64,000 nucleotides of DNA from Legionella quateirensis (GTDB lineage Bacteria; Pseudomonadota; Gammaproteobacteria; Legionellales; Legionellaceae), in NCBI RefSeq assembly GCF_001467955.1, contig NZ_LNYR01000012.1, positions 216,325 to 280,324 on the forward strand, in the 5' to 3' direction. The position numbers and the translations under genes were made by a program. The notes under the pieces are model-generated. The model was not told the DNA's origin. It worked only from the letters and a program-made list of their open reading frames with translations, and ran no database searches. Shown in pieces: positions 17,508 to 26,760 of the stretch (the first letter of the stretch is position 1; each line of letters begins with the position of its first letter).

Positions 17508-17771
17508 ATGACTAAAAAATCAATTATAGAATTTCCATGTGATTTTCCCATTAAAATTATCGGTGTTAACTCCGAGATTTTTCTGGAAGAAATCAGAATG
17601 ATAGTCAATGAGCACTTTCCTGATTTTAATCATGATAATTTGACTCATAAATTAAGTGAAAAGAGCAGCTATTTGGCAATTACTGTAACTGTATATGCCA
17701 TAAACCAGGAAATGCTCGATTCATTTTATCAGGATCTCACCAAACATCCTGATGTGAAGATGGTTTTATGA
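17508..17771 (+). CDS. ybeD: YbeD/DUF493 family protein
   Basis: An 87-residue protein whose ending ([14 protein letters not shown]) and start ([13 protein letters not shown]) match YbeD. YbeD has a ferredoxin-like ACT-type fold and usually sits beside lipB; its function is not known. It overlaps lipB by 4 bases (ATGA), a sign of translational coupling. Confidence 0.93.
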   Translation: MTKKSIIEFPCDFPIKIIGVNSEIFLEEIRMIVNEHFPDFNHDNLTHKLSEKSSYLAITVTVYAINQEMLDSFYQDLTKHPDVKMVL

Positions 17772-18373
17772 TGAATATTCACAACCTGGGCATACAGGAG
17801 TACGATGAAGTTTGGCATCGAATGAAAGAGTTCACTATTAACAGGGATGAACACAGTACCGATGAACTCTGGTTATTACAACATTTCCCTGTTTATACAC
17901 AAGGACAGGCAGGAAAACCAGAACATATACTCAATTCCAATGCTATTAAAATTGTACAATCAGATCGTGGTGGACAGGTAACTTATCACGGTCCTGGACA
18001 GTTAGTAGCATATGTATTGATGGATATACGAAGACGGAATCTTGGAATAAGAACTTTGGTTTCTCAGCTGGAACAGGTTCTGATAACTACCTTGGCTCAT
18101 TATTCAATATCAGCCACTACTCGATGTGGAGCTCCTGGAGTCTATGTATCTGATAAAAAAATAGCTTCTATTGGTTTAAGAGTAAAAAATGGTTGCACAT
18201 ATCATGGAATTGCCTTAAACATTGATATGGACTTAACCCCATTTTCAGGAATTAATCCCTGCGGATACGCCAAAATGGAAATGACACAGATGAGTTATTT
18301 TTATCCGGAAATTCGACTCGAAGAAGTAAGTCAGTGTTTTGAACAAAGTTTTATTAATCAATTTTGCCAATGA
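17768..18373 (+). CDS. lipB: Lipoyl(octanoyl) transferase
   Basis: A 201-residue LipB that moves octanoate from acyl carrier protein to lipoyl domains such as those of AceF. Visible motifs: [12 protein letters not shown] near residue 70, the catalytic lysine region D-K-K-I-A-S-I-G near 136, and the acyl-accepting cysteine in G-I-N-P-C-G-Y near 168. Two consecutive ATG codons (17768, 17771) are possible starts; the first overlaps the ybeD stop. lipA was not seen in the window. Confidence 0.96.
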   Translation: MMNIHNLGIQEYDEVWHRMKEFTINRDEHSTDELWLLQHFPVYTQGQAGKPEHILNSNAIKIVQSDRGGQVTYHGPGQLVAYVLMDIRRRNLGIRTLVSQLEQVLITTLAHYSISATTRCGAPGVYVSDKKIASIGLRVKNGCTYHGIALNIDMDLTPFSGINPCGYAKMEMTQMSYFYPEIRLEEVSQCFEQSFINQFCQ

Positions 18374-18379
18374 GATACT

Positions 18380-20428
18380 ATGAATTTGTTCGCTGATTAT
18401 GTTCATCCACTTACCAGCTGGTTACAGGCAAATCCCCATTGGTCTTTGTTTATAACGTTCATTATTGCCTTAACAGAATCATTAGCAATAATAGGAAGCA
18501 TAGTCCCTGGTTCAGTAACCATGACTGCGATTGGAATACTTGCAGGTTCCGGGATCATGCGTATTGATTTTACTCTGATTGCCGCAACTTTAGGCGCAGT
18601 ATGCGGTGATAGTCTTAGTTACTTTTTAGGTTATTTTTACAGCGATCAACTGCTTGAAGTCTGGCCCTTTAAAAAATATCCTAATCTACTCAAATATGGT
18701 AAGGAGTTCTTTTCAAAACATGGTGGCAAAAGTGTTTTGATTGGTCGTTTTGTTGGACCCTTGAGATCCATTATTCCTGTTATTGCTGGAATAATGCATA
18801 TGAAACAATGGCGATTTTTGATTGCAAATGTATTATCCGCAATAGGATGGTCTTTTTTATATGTTATGCCAGGAGTTTTGATTGGCACAGCAGGACACGA
18901 ACTATCTACTGAAGGAGCTACTCGCTTATTTATTCTAATATTAGTTATTCTTGTTGGAGTTTGGTTCACCAGTATTTTTATAAAATCAGCCTTTCTCAAA
19001 ATCAATTTATTTTTAAAAAATAATTTACATGGTTTCTGGCTCAGTTCAAAAAATAATTCAAAATTATTCAGTTTATTTAATGCCATAACTCCTGAAGATG
19101 AAAAGGATCATTATCCTACCGCAGGATTATTGTTGTTAACGGTGTTTTTTTTATTTTTGTTTATAGTCCTGCTCGCATTAGGTATGACGACACAATGGCT
19201 CCAGGCCATTAATATCCCAATACACCTGTTCACTCAAAGTTTACATACGTCCCTACTAGAGTCCATATTCATCATTTGTGCGCAATTAACCAGCACACTT
19301 ACTTTATCAGGATTATTTCTGGTTTGCTGTATATGGGCGTTCTGTCATCGTAATTATAAGATAATAGCTTATTTAAGCAGTGTATTATTTTTTAGTGTGG
19401 TCATTGTCGTTTTACTGTCTTATGTATATTGCACTCCAAGACCACAGGGGTTGCTGGTAACTATGCCTGGTTCATCATTTCCGGTAACGAATCTTGTTCT
19501 GGCTACAGCATTGTATGGATTTATTTTATTTTACATTAACAACAGCCATTCACTACTGACCAACACATTCAGAACCATTATATTAATCTTTCTTGGATTA
19601 AGCGGTTTTGCGGTAATTTATTTAGGAGATTATTGGCTTACTGATGTAGTAGCAGGTTATTTACTTGGTATTATCGTTTGTTTAATTCATTGGATTATCT
19701 ACAGAAAATCAAATTATATAGCCGCGAAAAAAGGAGAGTCTGTAGAAAAAATGTCAACGGTATTGGTTACCATCATTGTTTTCACTGCCCTCTCAACCAA
19801 TATGAATTACAAAATTCTCGTACATAATCATGCCCCCTATCATAAAGAGTATACATTGACAGAGAATGCATGGTGGAACCAATTAAACCCTGTTTTACCC
19901 CTATACAGATTAAACAGGATAGGTCACAGAATTAGTCTGTTAAATCTACAATATTACGGTAATCTGGATTTGTTGGTAACCAGTTTGGAGCAGCATGGAT
20001 GGAAGTCTCATAGCGAGTCATTCTTTACAAAACTACTTTTAAGAATGAACAAATCAAATGAAGGAATCAAACTACCTTTACTTGCTCAGTTATTCGAAAA
20101 CAAACGCCCGGCCCTACTGATGACTTATCAGGATAAAAAATCAAAGTTGATTCTGGAGTTGACTTTATGGGAGTCCAATTACTTTATCAATAATTTCGAA
20201 CATCCTATATGGATAGGTACTGTTCATCAAAACGTCCATAATAAGGACAAGCAAAAGAGCAACCACAGTTCGTTAAATCAACTGATAAATCCAATTCCTT
20301 TTATTCTTCCCGCATTAAATCAATTTACCCTAAGACGTATAGAAGTACCTCAGGACATGATTAGAACCAGCTCCTATCCTACCTCTCCCTACATACTGCT
20401 AATAAGAAATCCTGACCTATTGAATTGA
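18380..20428 (+). CDS. lssY: LssY: DedA-like / PAP2 phosphatase / LssY-C fusion membrane protein
   Basis: A 682-residue protein with three parts. Residues 1-200 are a DedA/SNARE-associated membrane domain (A-L-T-E-S-L-A-I-I-G-S, then G-R-F-V-G-P-L-R-S-I-I-P). Residues 240-440 are a PAP2 phosphatase domain with degenerate motifs (C-T-P-R-P near 353, then the P-G-S-S-F-P and Y-L-G-D-Y-W-L-T-D-V motifs). Residues 470-680 are a soluble LssY C-terminal domain (Y-R-L-N-R-I-G-H, then R-R-I-E-V-P). DedA proteins flip lipids and PAP2 enzymes dephosphorylate them, so a lipid-linked phosphate is the likely substrate. The name follows the Legionella lss locus that continues downstream. Confidence 0.9.
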   Translation: MNLFADYVHPLTSWLQANPHWSLFITFIIALTESLAIIGSIVPGSVTMTAIGILAGSGIMRIDFTLIAATLGAVCGDSLSYFLGYFYSDQLLEVWPFKKYPNLLKYGKEFFSKHGGKSVLIGRFVGPLRSIIPVIAGIMHMKQWRFLIANVLSAIGWSFLYVMPGVLIGTAGHELSTEGATRLFILILVILVGVWFTSIFIKSAFLKINLFLKNNLHGFWLSSKNNSKLFSLFNAITPEDEKDHYPTAGLLLLTVFFLFLFIVLLALGMTTQWLQAINIPIHLFTQSLHTSLLESIFIICAQLTSTLTLSGLFLVCCIWAFCHRNYKIIAYLSSVLFFSVVIVVLLSYVYCTPRPQGLLVTMPGSSFPVTNLVLATALYGFILFYINNSHSLLTNTFRTIILIFLGLSGFAVIYLGDYWLTDVVAGYLLGIIVCLIHWIIYRKSNYIAAKKGESVEKMSTVLVTIIVFTALSTNMNYKILVHNHAPYHKEYTLTENAWWNQLNPVLPLYRLNRIGHRISLLNLQYYGNLDLLVTSLEQHGWKSHSESFFTKLLLRMNKSNEGIKLPLLAQLFENKRPALLMTYQDKKSKLILELTLWESNYFINNFEHPIWIGTVHQNVHNKDKQKSNHSSLNQLINPIPFILPALNQFTLRRIEVPQDMIRTSSYPTSPYILLIRNPDLLN

Positions 20429-20629
20429 ATATGGCTGTTTTTTAATACCATTCGATTTATTCGTTTTATTGTGCTGTTTTATGTTAATAGATTAACGTTG
20501 AAGTTGTTTAATTGATTTAACCTTGTTAAATATATCAAAGCTGAACATGCTACTAGCTATGATATTAAATTACTGATATAAATATAGAACTTTTATAAAA
20601 TAACCATCGAATAACAAGGGAATGGATCA

Positions 20630-21244
20630 ATGTACAACTTAGCTAAAGTTATCCACTGTCTTTTTCCATTAATGGCTTTAGTACTTTTAATTATTGGAAT
20701 CAAAAGAAAAGCAATTTATTATGTTATCTCAGCATTATGGTTAAGTCTTATCGCATTAGTTATACATTTCCAAAGTTCTGGCGGCGAAATTCTCGGCAGT
20801 TATTTTAATTATGTGAATGCTGCAATCTATTCTGCCAATTTGATAATCCTTTTTGTTGCGTTAGTTAAGGTAATTGATCATTTAAGCAGTGATAGCTCTC
20901 TGTTCCGATACGTTAGTACGTTCATTCAATCAGTTATTGTAATTGGAAGTATTCTGCTCATTACGAATCTCTGGATTAATGCTTATTTTATTGAAAATAG
21001 AATGACAGGAACTCCTGTAATGCAGGTTGCATTGCTACAGAAACCTGAATATTGTTCCTATAGATACATATTTTATAAGGTCGCATCTGATGGTTCAGTG
21101 CTTTATCTATGTCCCAATCATTATGGATTAGTACCTTCCATAGGACGTTTGGAGATAAGCCCCGATTTTATTACGACACAATTATCTGTACCGAGTAAAA
21201 AGCAAATGTTATTGTTACAAAAAAAAAGAGTAGAAACGAATTAG
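20630..21244 (+). CDS. Membrane protein of the lss locus
   Basis: A 204-residue protein with four predicted membrane helices in the first 125 residues and a soluble C-terminal tail. No catalytic motif or known family was recognised. It precedes the L,D-transpeptidase-like gene and the type I transporter genes on the same strand, where L. pneumophila has lssZ, so it may be the counterpart. AAGGGA lies 8 bases before the ATG. It follows a 201-base gap after lssY that holds nothing recognisable. Confidence 0.75.
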   Translation: MYNLAKVIHCLFPLMALVLLIIGIKRKAIYYVISALWLSLIALVIHFQSSGGEILGSYFNYVNAAIYSANLIILFVALVKVIDHLSSDSSLFRYVSTFIQSVIVIGSILLITNLWINAYFIENRMTGTPVMQVALLQKPEYCSYRYIFYKVASDGSVLYLCPNHYGLVPSIGRLEISPDFITTQLSVPSKKQMLLLQKKRVETN

Positions 21245-21318
21245 AGAATTAATTTTGCAAATTGTTCTTAAGAATATTATTTGATACTATGCCTATAATT
21301 TACGAATCCAGTACTTAC

Positions 21319-22020
21319 ATGAGACGTTTGATTTTTATAGTTTTTGTCTTCCTATCCCTAAGCGCTTATTCAATGGCGCCAAAATTGAATTGGGATAATG
21401 CTATAGATCATGCAATAAAACGTTATGGATTGAGAGTAGAACCTCAGTTGATTTCATTTTTTTCCAAAGCTGGTGTTAGTTATCCTCCACGAGAGATAGC
21501 ATTACTTGCATTCAAATCTGAACGCAAGATAGAGCTGTGGGCGAAAAATCCAAATCAGGACTGGACACATATACATAATTATCCTTTAACTGGATTTAGT
21601 GGTCGATTAGGTCCTAAGCTACGCGAAAATGATAAACAAATTCCTGAAGGCGTATATAAACTGGTTAATTTTAACCCATTTAGCAGCATGCATTTATCTA
21701 TGATGATTAATTATCCTAATAGTTTTGATCGTGAAAAGGGATATTTGGATGGTCGTAGGGAATTAGGGAATAATATTTTTATCCATGGGCGCAATTTATC
21801 TGTAGGATGTCTGGCAATAGGTGATCTGGCTATTGATCAGTTGTTTATATTGGCCAGACGAGTTGGATTAAATAATATAAAACTCATTATTGCTCCAAAT
21901 GATTTGCGTCATCAAAAACCATCAACTTCTACATTTGCTCAACCAAGATGGTTGCCTGAACTCTATAAACAGATATCTGAATCGTTAAAGCCTTTTAACA
22001 AACCTAAATATACTGTTTGA
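21319..22020 (+). CDS. L,D-transpeptidase (YkuD/YafK-like) exported protein
   Basis: About 233 residues. Start set at 21319 because the protein then opens with a clean signal peptide (M-R-R-L-I-F-I-V-F-V-F-L-S-L-S-A-Y-S). In-frame upstream TTG (21262) and ATG (21289) codons add a polar leader before it. The YkuD catalytic motif is visible as I-H-G-R-N-L-S-V-G-C-L-A-I near residue 157 (His, Ser-x-Gly-Cys), with the family G-P-K-L-R-E-N-D-K-Q-I-P-E-G before it. Such enzymes cross-link or cleave peptidoglycan or attach proteins to it. In the lss locus it may help the secretion machinery pass the wall, which is inference. Confidence 0.85.
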   Translation: MRRLIFIVFVFLSLSAYSMAPKLNWDNAIDHAIKRYGLRVEPQLISFFSKAGVSYPPREIALLAFKSERKIELWAKNPNQDWTHIHNYPLTGFSGRLGPKLRENDKQIPEGVYKLVNFNPFSSMHLSMMINYPNSFDREKGYLDGRRELGNNIFIHGRNLSVGCLAIGDLAIDQLFILARRVGLNNIKLIIAPNDLRHQKPSTSTFAQPRWLPELYKQISESLKPFNKPKYTV

Positions 22021-22085
22021 GTATAAAAATCACAAATTATTTGATTTAAGTATATACTTATTTAAAACAATAAATTTTGGATACT

Positions 22086-24245
22086 ATGACAACTCCACGA
22101 AGGCAATCATGGTCTCACATTGATCTTGGCGACACAGCTGAAAATGATCCGCTTTTAGCATGCCTTGTTTTGCTTACAAGGTATTATCAAAACCCATTCT
22201 CTCCCCTATCCCTTGTGGCGCGTCTACCCTTGGTTGATAATAAACTCACCGTTGAATTGTTTCCAAGATCTGCCGGGCGTGCTTCACTTGATGCTGAGTT
22301 AAAAACTATAAAACCTGAGAATATTGATGAAGAAGATATTCCTCTGGTATTACTTAAAAATGATGGTAGTGCTGTTTTATTGATTTTGGATGACGAAGGA
22401 AAGAAAACAATACTTGATCCAAAGACTCCAGATACTCGCATTGAACTTAACGATGTTGCCTCCGAGCTAAGTGGCCAGGTTATATTAGTGACTCAGCAAT
22501 TTAAACATTCCCACCGATCTCAGGAAACATTAAAAAAAGAGTCTAAAAACTGGTTTTGGAGTGTCATGATTAAATCATGGCCACTTTATTCTGAAGTGCT
22601 GCTTGCATCTTTGTTAGTTAACATCTTTGCTCTGGTTATTCCCTTATTCACCATGAATGTGTATGACCGGGTTGTACCTAATCATGCTATAGATACAATG
22701 TGGGTTTTAGCCAGTGGTGTTGCTGTAGTCTTTATTTTCGATATGCTGCTAAAAACGTTACGATCCTACTTCATTGATGTAGCAAATAAACACAGTGATC
22801 TTGAGTTATCGGCTGTTATTTTTCAGCAGGTACTAGGATTAAGCATGTCTAATAGACCGCGTTCTGTTGGTTCATTAGCAAACACGGTGCAATCGTTTGA
22901 GATGTTCAGAGATTTCATCACGTCAAGCACAATGACGATATTAGTCGATCTTCCTTTCGTATGTATCTTTTTATTTGTCGTATATTTAATTGGCGGCAGT
23001 CTATTCTGGATACCCTTTCTTGTAATACCCATTATTTTAATTATTGGTCTCCTTCTTCAATGGCCATTAATTCGATTAACTAGAAAGGCTTATCAATACG
23101 CTTCTGAAAAACAAGCTACCTTATTTGAATCCTTATCAACAATCGAAACGGTCAAAACAACAGGTGCTGAGTCTATTCTGCAATCCCGATGGGAAAGAAT
23201 TGTTAATGAAGCATCGAAAAATGCCATGCATTTAAGACTGGTATCGAATACAAGTATCAGTATCACCAATCTTGCAACTCAAGTAGCAACTATAGCAATT
23301 GTTATTGCTGGTGTTTATATGATTTCGAATAATGAATTAACTACTGGGGGTTTGATTGCTTGTACCATATTAACAGGTCGTGCCTTGGCGCCTATGGCAC
23401 AGGTTTCAACTTTATTTACACGCTATTTCCAATCAATGAACGCTTTAGAGTCATTAAATAATATCATGCAACTGGAGACTGATATCAGCGAGGATGCTCG
23501 TTTTCTTCACAGACCGGCATTAAAAGGCGATATCGAGTTTAAGCACGTTTCATTTCATTATAAAGACGACGATGTTAACGTTCTTGAAAACATTAATTTT
23601 AAAATAAAAACTGGAGAGCGTGTTGCAATAATCGGACGTGTTGGTTCAGGTAAGTCAACACTGGGCAAGTTATTGTTAAAACTATACACACCAACGGAAG
23701 GCACCATTCTCATGGATGGTACAGATTATAAACAAATTAATCCGGATGATTTGCGCCAACAAATTGGTTATGTGCCTCAGGACGTTATTTTGTTTTATGG
23801 TAGCATTAGAGATAATATTTGTGTTGGCGCGCCCTTTATTCATGACAGCGCCCTTTTAAACGCAGCTGAAATAGCCGGAGTTACCCAGTTTACTAATAAT
23901 CACCCGAAAGGCTTTGATCGACCTGTCGGTGAAAAAGGCTCAGAACTATCTGGAGGCCAAAGACAATCGATTGCGGTTGCCCGGTCCTTGATTATGCGTC
24001 CTAATATTTTACTTTTGGATGAACCCACTTCTGCCATGGATGATAACAATGAACGGCAAATTAAAAAAAGATTACATGAGTATCTTGATGATAATCATAC
24101 TTTAATTTTAATTACTCATAAATTGTCCATGCTTGAGTTGGTCAATAGAATAATTGTTTTGGAAAATGGTAAAGTAATTGCTGATGGCGCCAAAGAAGCA
24201 GTGCTCAATGCCCTTAAAGCCGGCGTGACTATAAGGAAACAATAA
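22086..24245 (+). CDS. lssB: Type I secretion ABC transporter LssB (C39-like N-domain)
   Basis: About 719 residues. The N-terminal C39-like domain (D-P-L-L-A-C-L-V-L-L near residue 20) lacks the D-C-G catalytic pattern of bacteriocin peptidases, so it should dock substrate rather than cut it, as in RTX exporters. Six membrane helices follow (about 165-440), then the ATPase with Walker A (G-R-V-G-S-G-K-S-T), signature (L-S-G-G-Q-R-Q) and Walker B (I-L-L-L-D-E-P-T-S). ATG at 22086 is preferred over a TTG at 22077. lssD follows after one base. No TolC-type outer-membrane partner and no RTX substrate are in the window. Confidence 0.95.
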   Translation: MTTPRRQSWSHIDLGDTAENDPLLACLVLLTRYYQNPFSPLSLVARLPLVDNKLTVELFPRSAGRASLDAELKTIKPENIDEEDIPLVLLKNDGSAVLLILDDEGKKTILDPKTPDTRIELNDVASELSGQVILVTQQFKHSHRSQETLKKESKNWFWSVMIKSWPLYSEVLLASLLVNIFALVIPLFTMNVYDRVVPNHAIDTMWVLASGVAVVFIFDMLLKTLRSYFIDVANKHSDLELSAVIFQQVLGLSMSNRPRSVGSLANTVQSFEMFRDFITSSTMTILVDLPFVCIFLFVVYLIGGSLFWIPFLVIPIILIIGLLLQWPLIRLTRKAYQYASEKQATLFESLSTIETVKTTGAESILQSRWERIVNEASKNAMHLRLVSNTSISITNLATQVATIAIVIAGVYMISNNELTTGGLIACTILTGRALAPMAQVSTLFTRYFQSMNALESLNNIMQLETDISEDARFLHRPALKGDIEFKHVSFHYKDDDVNVLENINFKIKTGERVAIIGRVGSGKSTLGKLLLKLYTPTEGTILMDGTDYKQINPDDLRQQIGYVPQDVILFYGSIRDNICVGAPFIHDSALLNAAEIAGVTQFTNNHPKGFDRPVGEKGSELSGGQRQSIAVARSLIMRPNILLLDEPTSAMDDNNERQIKKRLHEYLDDNHTLILITHKLSMLELVNRIIVLENGKVIADGAKEAVLNALKAGVTIRKQ

Positions 24246-24246
24246 C

Positions 24247-25380
24247 ATGAGTAAAACTCACAAGTCTCGAGCCTTTACCCATATTATTTTATGGACATCT
24301 GCAGTATTCATTTTAGTCGCTATAATATGGGCTAATTACGCAATACTAGATGAAGTGACCACTGGTGAAGGAAAGGTTATACCATCCAGTGAGATACAGG
24401 TCATCCAGAATCTTGAAGGTGGAATCATACAGAAGATCTTTGTAAAAGAAGGTGAAATAGTTAAGAAAGATCAAATATTGATGCAAATTGACAATACTCG
24501 ATTTATGTCAAGTTATGCGGAAGCAGAGAAAAAAATTGATTCACTAAAGTTGGAAATTATAAGGATTAATGCGGAAATTAGTCAAACTCAACCTGTTTTT
24601 CCGGAGGATCTTAAAAAGAATTATCCAAACCTGGTTAAAGACCAGCAATCACTTTACGAATCACGAATGAGAGAATTAGTGCAATTACAAAAATCTCTTG
24701 AATTAGCCCAAAAAGAATTAGACATGACTCGACCATTATTAAAAAATGGTTCTGTTTCTGAAGTTGAAGTAATCCGTCTGGATCGTACTGTAAACGAAAT
24801 AAAGGGAAATATTGATAAATTTAAATCCGATGAATTGGATAAATTAAATAAAGCCAGAGGCGATCTTTCGGCTTTAATTGAAGCAAATAAAGCCGACAAG
24901 GATCGTTTAACTCGAACTACAGTAAGATCACCGGTTTACGGGATTATAAAGCAAATTAAAACAACTACTATCGGCGGTGTGGTTCAACCAGGAAGTGATA
25001 TCATTGAAGTCGTTCCTCTTGATGATACACTCTTGATTGAAGCTAAAATAAGACCATCCGATATTGGGTTTATACATCCAGGACAAAAAGCTGTGGTAAA
25101 AATTACGGCCTATGATTTTTCAATCTATGGAGGACTTGAAGGTGAAGTCGAGCAAATTAGTGCTGACACTATCATAGATGAAAATGATAAAAAAAATGAA
25201 AGTTATTATGTAATACGAGTTCGTACTTATAAAAATCACTTGGGAACCGCTCAAAAACCATTGCCAATTATTCCTGGTATGCTCGCTACTGTTGACATAC
25301 TTACTGGTAAGAAATCAGTTTTAGAGTACATACTTAAACCCATAATAAAAGCCAAACATTCCGCACTACGTGAACGTTAA
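24247..25380 (+). CDS. lssD: Type I secretion membrane fusion protein LssD (HlyD family)
   Basis: A 377-residue periplasmic adaptor. One N-terminal membrane helix (about 12-32) is followed by a lipoyl-type half motif (G-E-G-K-V-I-P-S-S near residue 42, then V-I-Q-N-L-E-G-G-I-I), a coiled-coil hairpin (about 90-215, rich in Leu, Lys and Glu), the second half motif (V-R-S-P-V-Y-G-I-I) and a beta-barrel domain (V-P-L-D-D-T-L-L-I-E-A). It links LssB to an outer-membrane channel. It is the last gene of the lss run. Confidence 0.95.
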   Translation: MSKTHKSRAFTHIILWTSAVFILVAIIWANYAILDEVTTGEGKVIPSSEIQVIQNLEGGIIQKIFVKEGEIVKKDQILMQIDNTRFMSSYAEAEKKIDSLKLEIIRINAEISQTQPVFPEDLKKNYPNLVKDQQSLYESRMRELVQLQKSLELAQKELDMTRPLLKNGSVSEVEVIRLDRTVNEIKGNIDKFKSDELDKLNKARGDLSALIEANKADKDRLTRTTVRSPVYGIIKQIKTTTIGGVVQPGSDIIEVVPLDDTLLIEAKIRPSDIGFIHPGQKAVVKITAYDFSIYGGLEGEVEQISADTIIDENDKKNESYYVIRVRTYKNHLGTAQKPLPIIPGMLATVDILTGKKSVLEYILKPIIKAKHSALRER

Positions 25381-25464
25381 GCTGCTCGCTGACCTTGATA
25401 ACAGCCTCTGTTCAAATAGAACGTTCACTCTCATCGTCCGGACTTTCTGCCCTAAACAACCTAT

Positions 25465-26034
25465 TTATTTGGATGGTTCCACAAGAAACTGACTAACGCC
25501 TATGCCGCGCGGCAAATTTAGTGAGGGTGCACGGACAATCAACATCGTTACCATACTATTTTGCTGTACATATTCACTACGACTTTGGTAAGTAATCAAG
25601 AGAGGTATTTGCACTCGCCAGGAATAAACGCCATCCAACAAACCCTTCTGTAGAATAACAGGTGCTCGAGTTGCTACTGCTGATACAATTAATTTCTTCG
25701 ATTGCACAACCTTTTCGTTTCCAGATTCTTTTAATGATTTTAAAAATAGACTATACCCTTGTTCTGTAAAAAAAGAAGATAAGTGTTGCAATTGTGTTTT
25801 TTGATTCTGAAAATTATAGCTAAATGCCGAAACAGCTGCTTCATTTGCCCAAACAAGTACCGCAACATCTGATTGATTTGCTTTGGTTAAGTCATCATTT
25901 TGTAATGAACATGGGCATGATTTATTCATGGAGGCGTCACTGTTATTTGATGCTGGCAATTGAGCAGTAACTGCCCATGTGGCCAGACAAAGGCCCCAAC
26001 AAAATATCCCTAACGTAATTGATTTAATTTTCAT
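25465..26034 (-). CDS. Secreted DotI/IcmL-like protein
   Basis: About 189 residues. Start at 26034 follows a GAGGA site and gives a clear signal peptide (M-K-I-K-S-I-T-L-G-I-F-C-W-G-L). The mature domain resembles the periplasmic part of DotI/IcmL: W-A-N-E-A-A-V-S-A-F-S-Y-N-F near residue 70, then F-F-T-E-Q-G-Y, and V-P-L-L-type strands ending N-S-M-V-T-M-L-I-V-R. Real DotI has a transmembrane anchor and sits in the Dot/Icm inner-membrane complex; this copy is an orphan with a cleavable signal and a C-P-C motif. IcmL-like paralogues are common in Legionella and their role is unknown. Confidence 0.75.
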   Translation of the reverse strand: MKIKSITLGIFCWGLCLATWAVTAQLPASNNSDASMNKSCPCSLQNDDLTKANQSDVAVLVWANEAAVSAFSYNFQNQKTQLQHLSSFFTEQGYSLFLKSLKESGNEKVVQSKKLIVSAVATRAPVILQKGLLDGVYSWRVQIPLLITYQSRSEYVQQNSMVTMLIVRAPSLNLPRGIGVSQFLVEPSK

Positions 26035-26076
26035 ATGAATTTCCTCATCAGCTGCAATATTGCTCTGTGAAAGCAT

Positions 26077-26737
26077 ATTGAAAACAAAAAGATCTGCACG
26101 GTGATTGTCTCTGTCCAGGCCTGCAAGTCAGAAATTTACGGACAGTTCTTGACTACGTTAACATCATTCTTCAAAAAACAATTCCGGGATGATCTTTCCT
26201 CGTAATAAATCCATATCGTTGCAATATCCTTAAGGTTTGTAAGCATTTTATGGGAAATACTACCTATTTTGCTTTCTAAGGTGAATTTTTGGCAAGCCTG
26301 CATTCTAACCAATACCCGTTTTCCCAGTCAAATTTTTCGACCATATATTAACCAAACTATTGATAAATTTAACACAACCGGTTAGCGTTGCCTTCATCTT
26401 TTTTTCAGGATGAAAATCCATGAGCGGTAGTGAGCGTAGCTGGTCCGCCAAGCCCAGTAACCAGAATTAGAGGTCCGGCCCCGATCTTGGGAAAAAGGTA
26501 TCAAATCTCGAATGGTTCAAATCTTATGCGAGCGTCCCAATATCACTTTAGCAATTTTATGACTAGAAAAAGTTTACAACTAATTTTAATCAACGCGTGT
26601 GCCTATCCTAGCAAAATTTTTTGCCCACAAAATGTAAAGTAATTTACCGTCAATATCTTTCATTGGGATTAATTTATCTTCCTCTTCAGTCGAAGAATAT
26701 GCCAGTCTCAAAAACGATCATTTTGTGAAAGTGATTT
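26077..26737. other. Intergenic region without a convincing gene
   Basis: About 660 bases between the IcmL-like gene and the kinase-like gene. A higher-GC patch at 26410-26500 stands out against the AT-rich background and may be a scrap of a lost gene, but neither strand gives a recognisable protein. Short frames here look like chance. Confidence 0.4.
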
Positions 26738-26760
26738 GCCGGGCTAATTGTTAGCCCGGC
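26738..26760 (-). terminator. Hairpin containing the stop codon of the kinase-like gene
   Basis: Perfect 10-base arms GCCGGGCTAA and TTAGCCCGGC around a 3-base loop. Read on the minus strand, the stem begins in the last codons and the TAA stop (26751-26753) lies inside it. There is no long T-run afterwards. The strong stem suggests a terminator or 3'-end stabiliser. Confidence 0.65.

Noticed and set aside
26430-26642. 70-codon plus-strand frame in the gap after the IcmL-like gene
   Set aside because: No ribosome binding site and no recognisable protein; the local GC rise alone is not enough.
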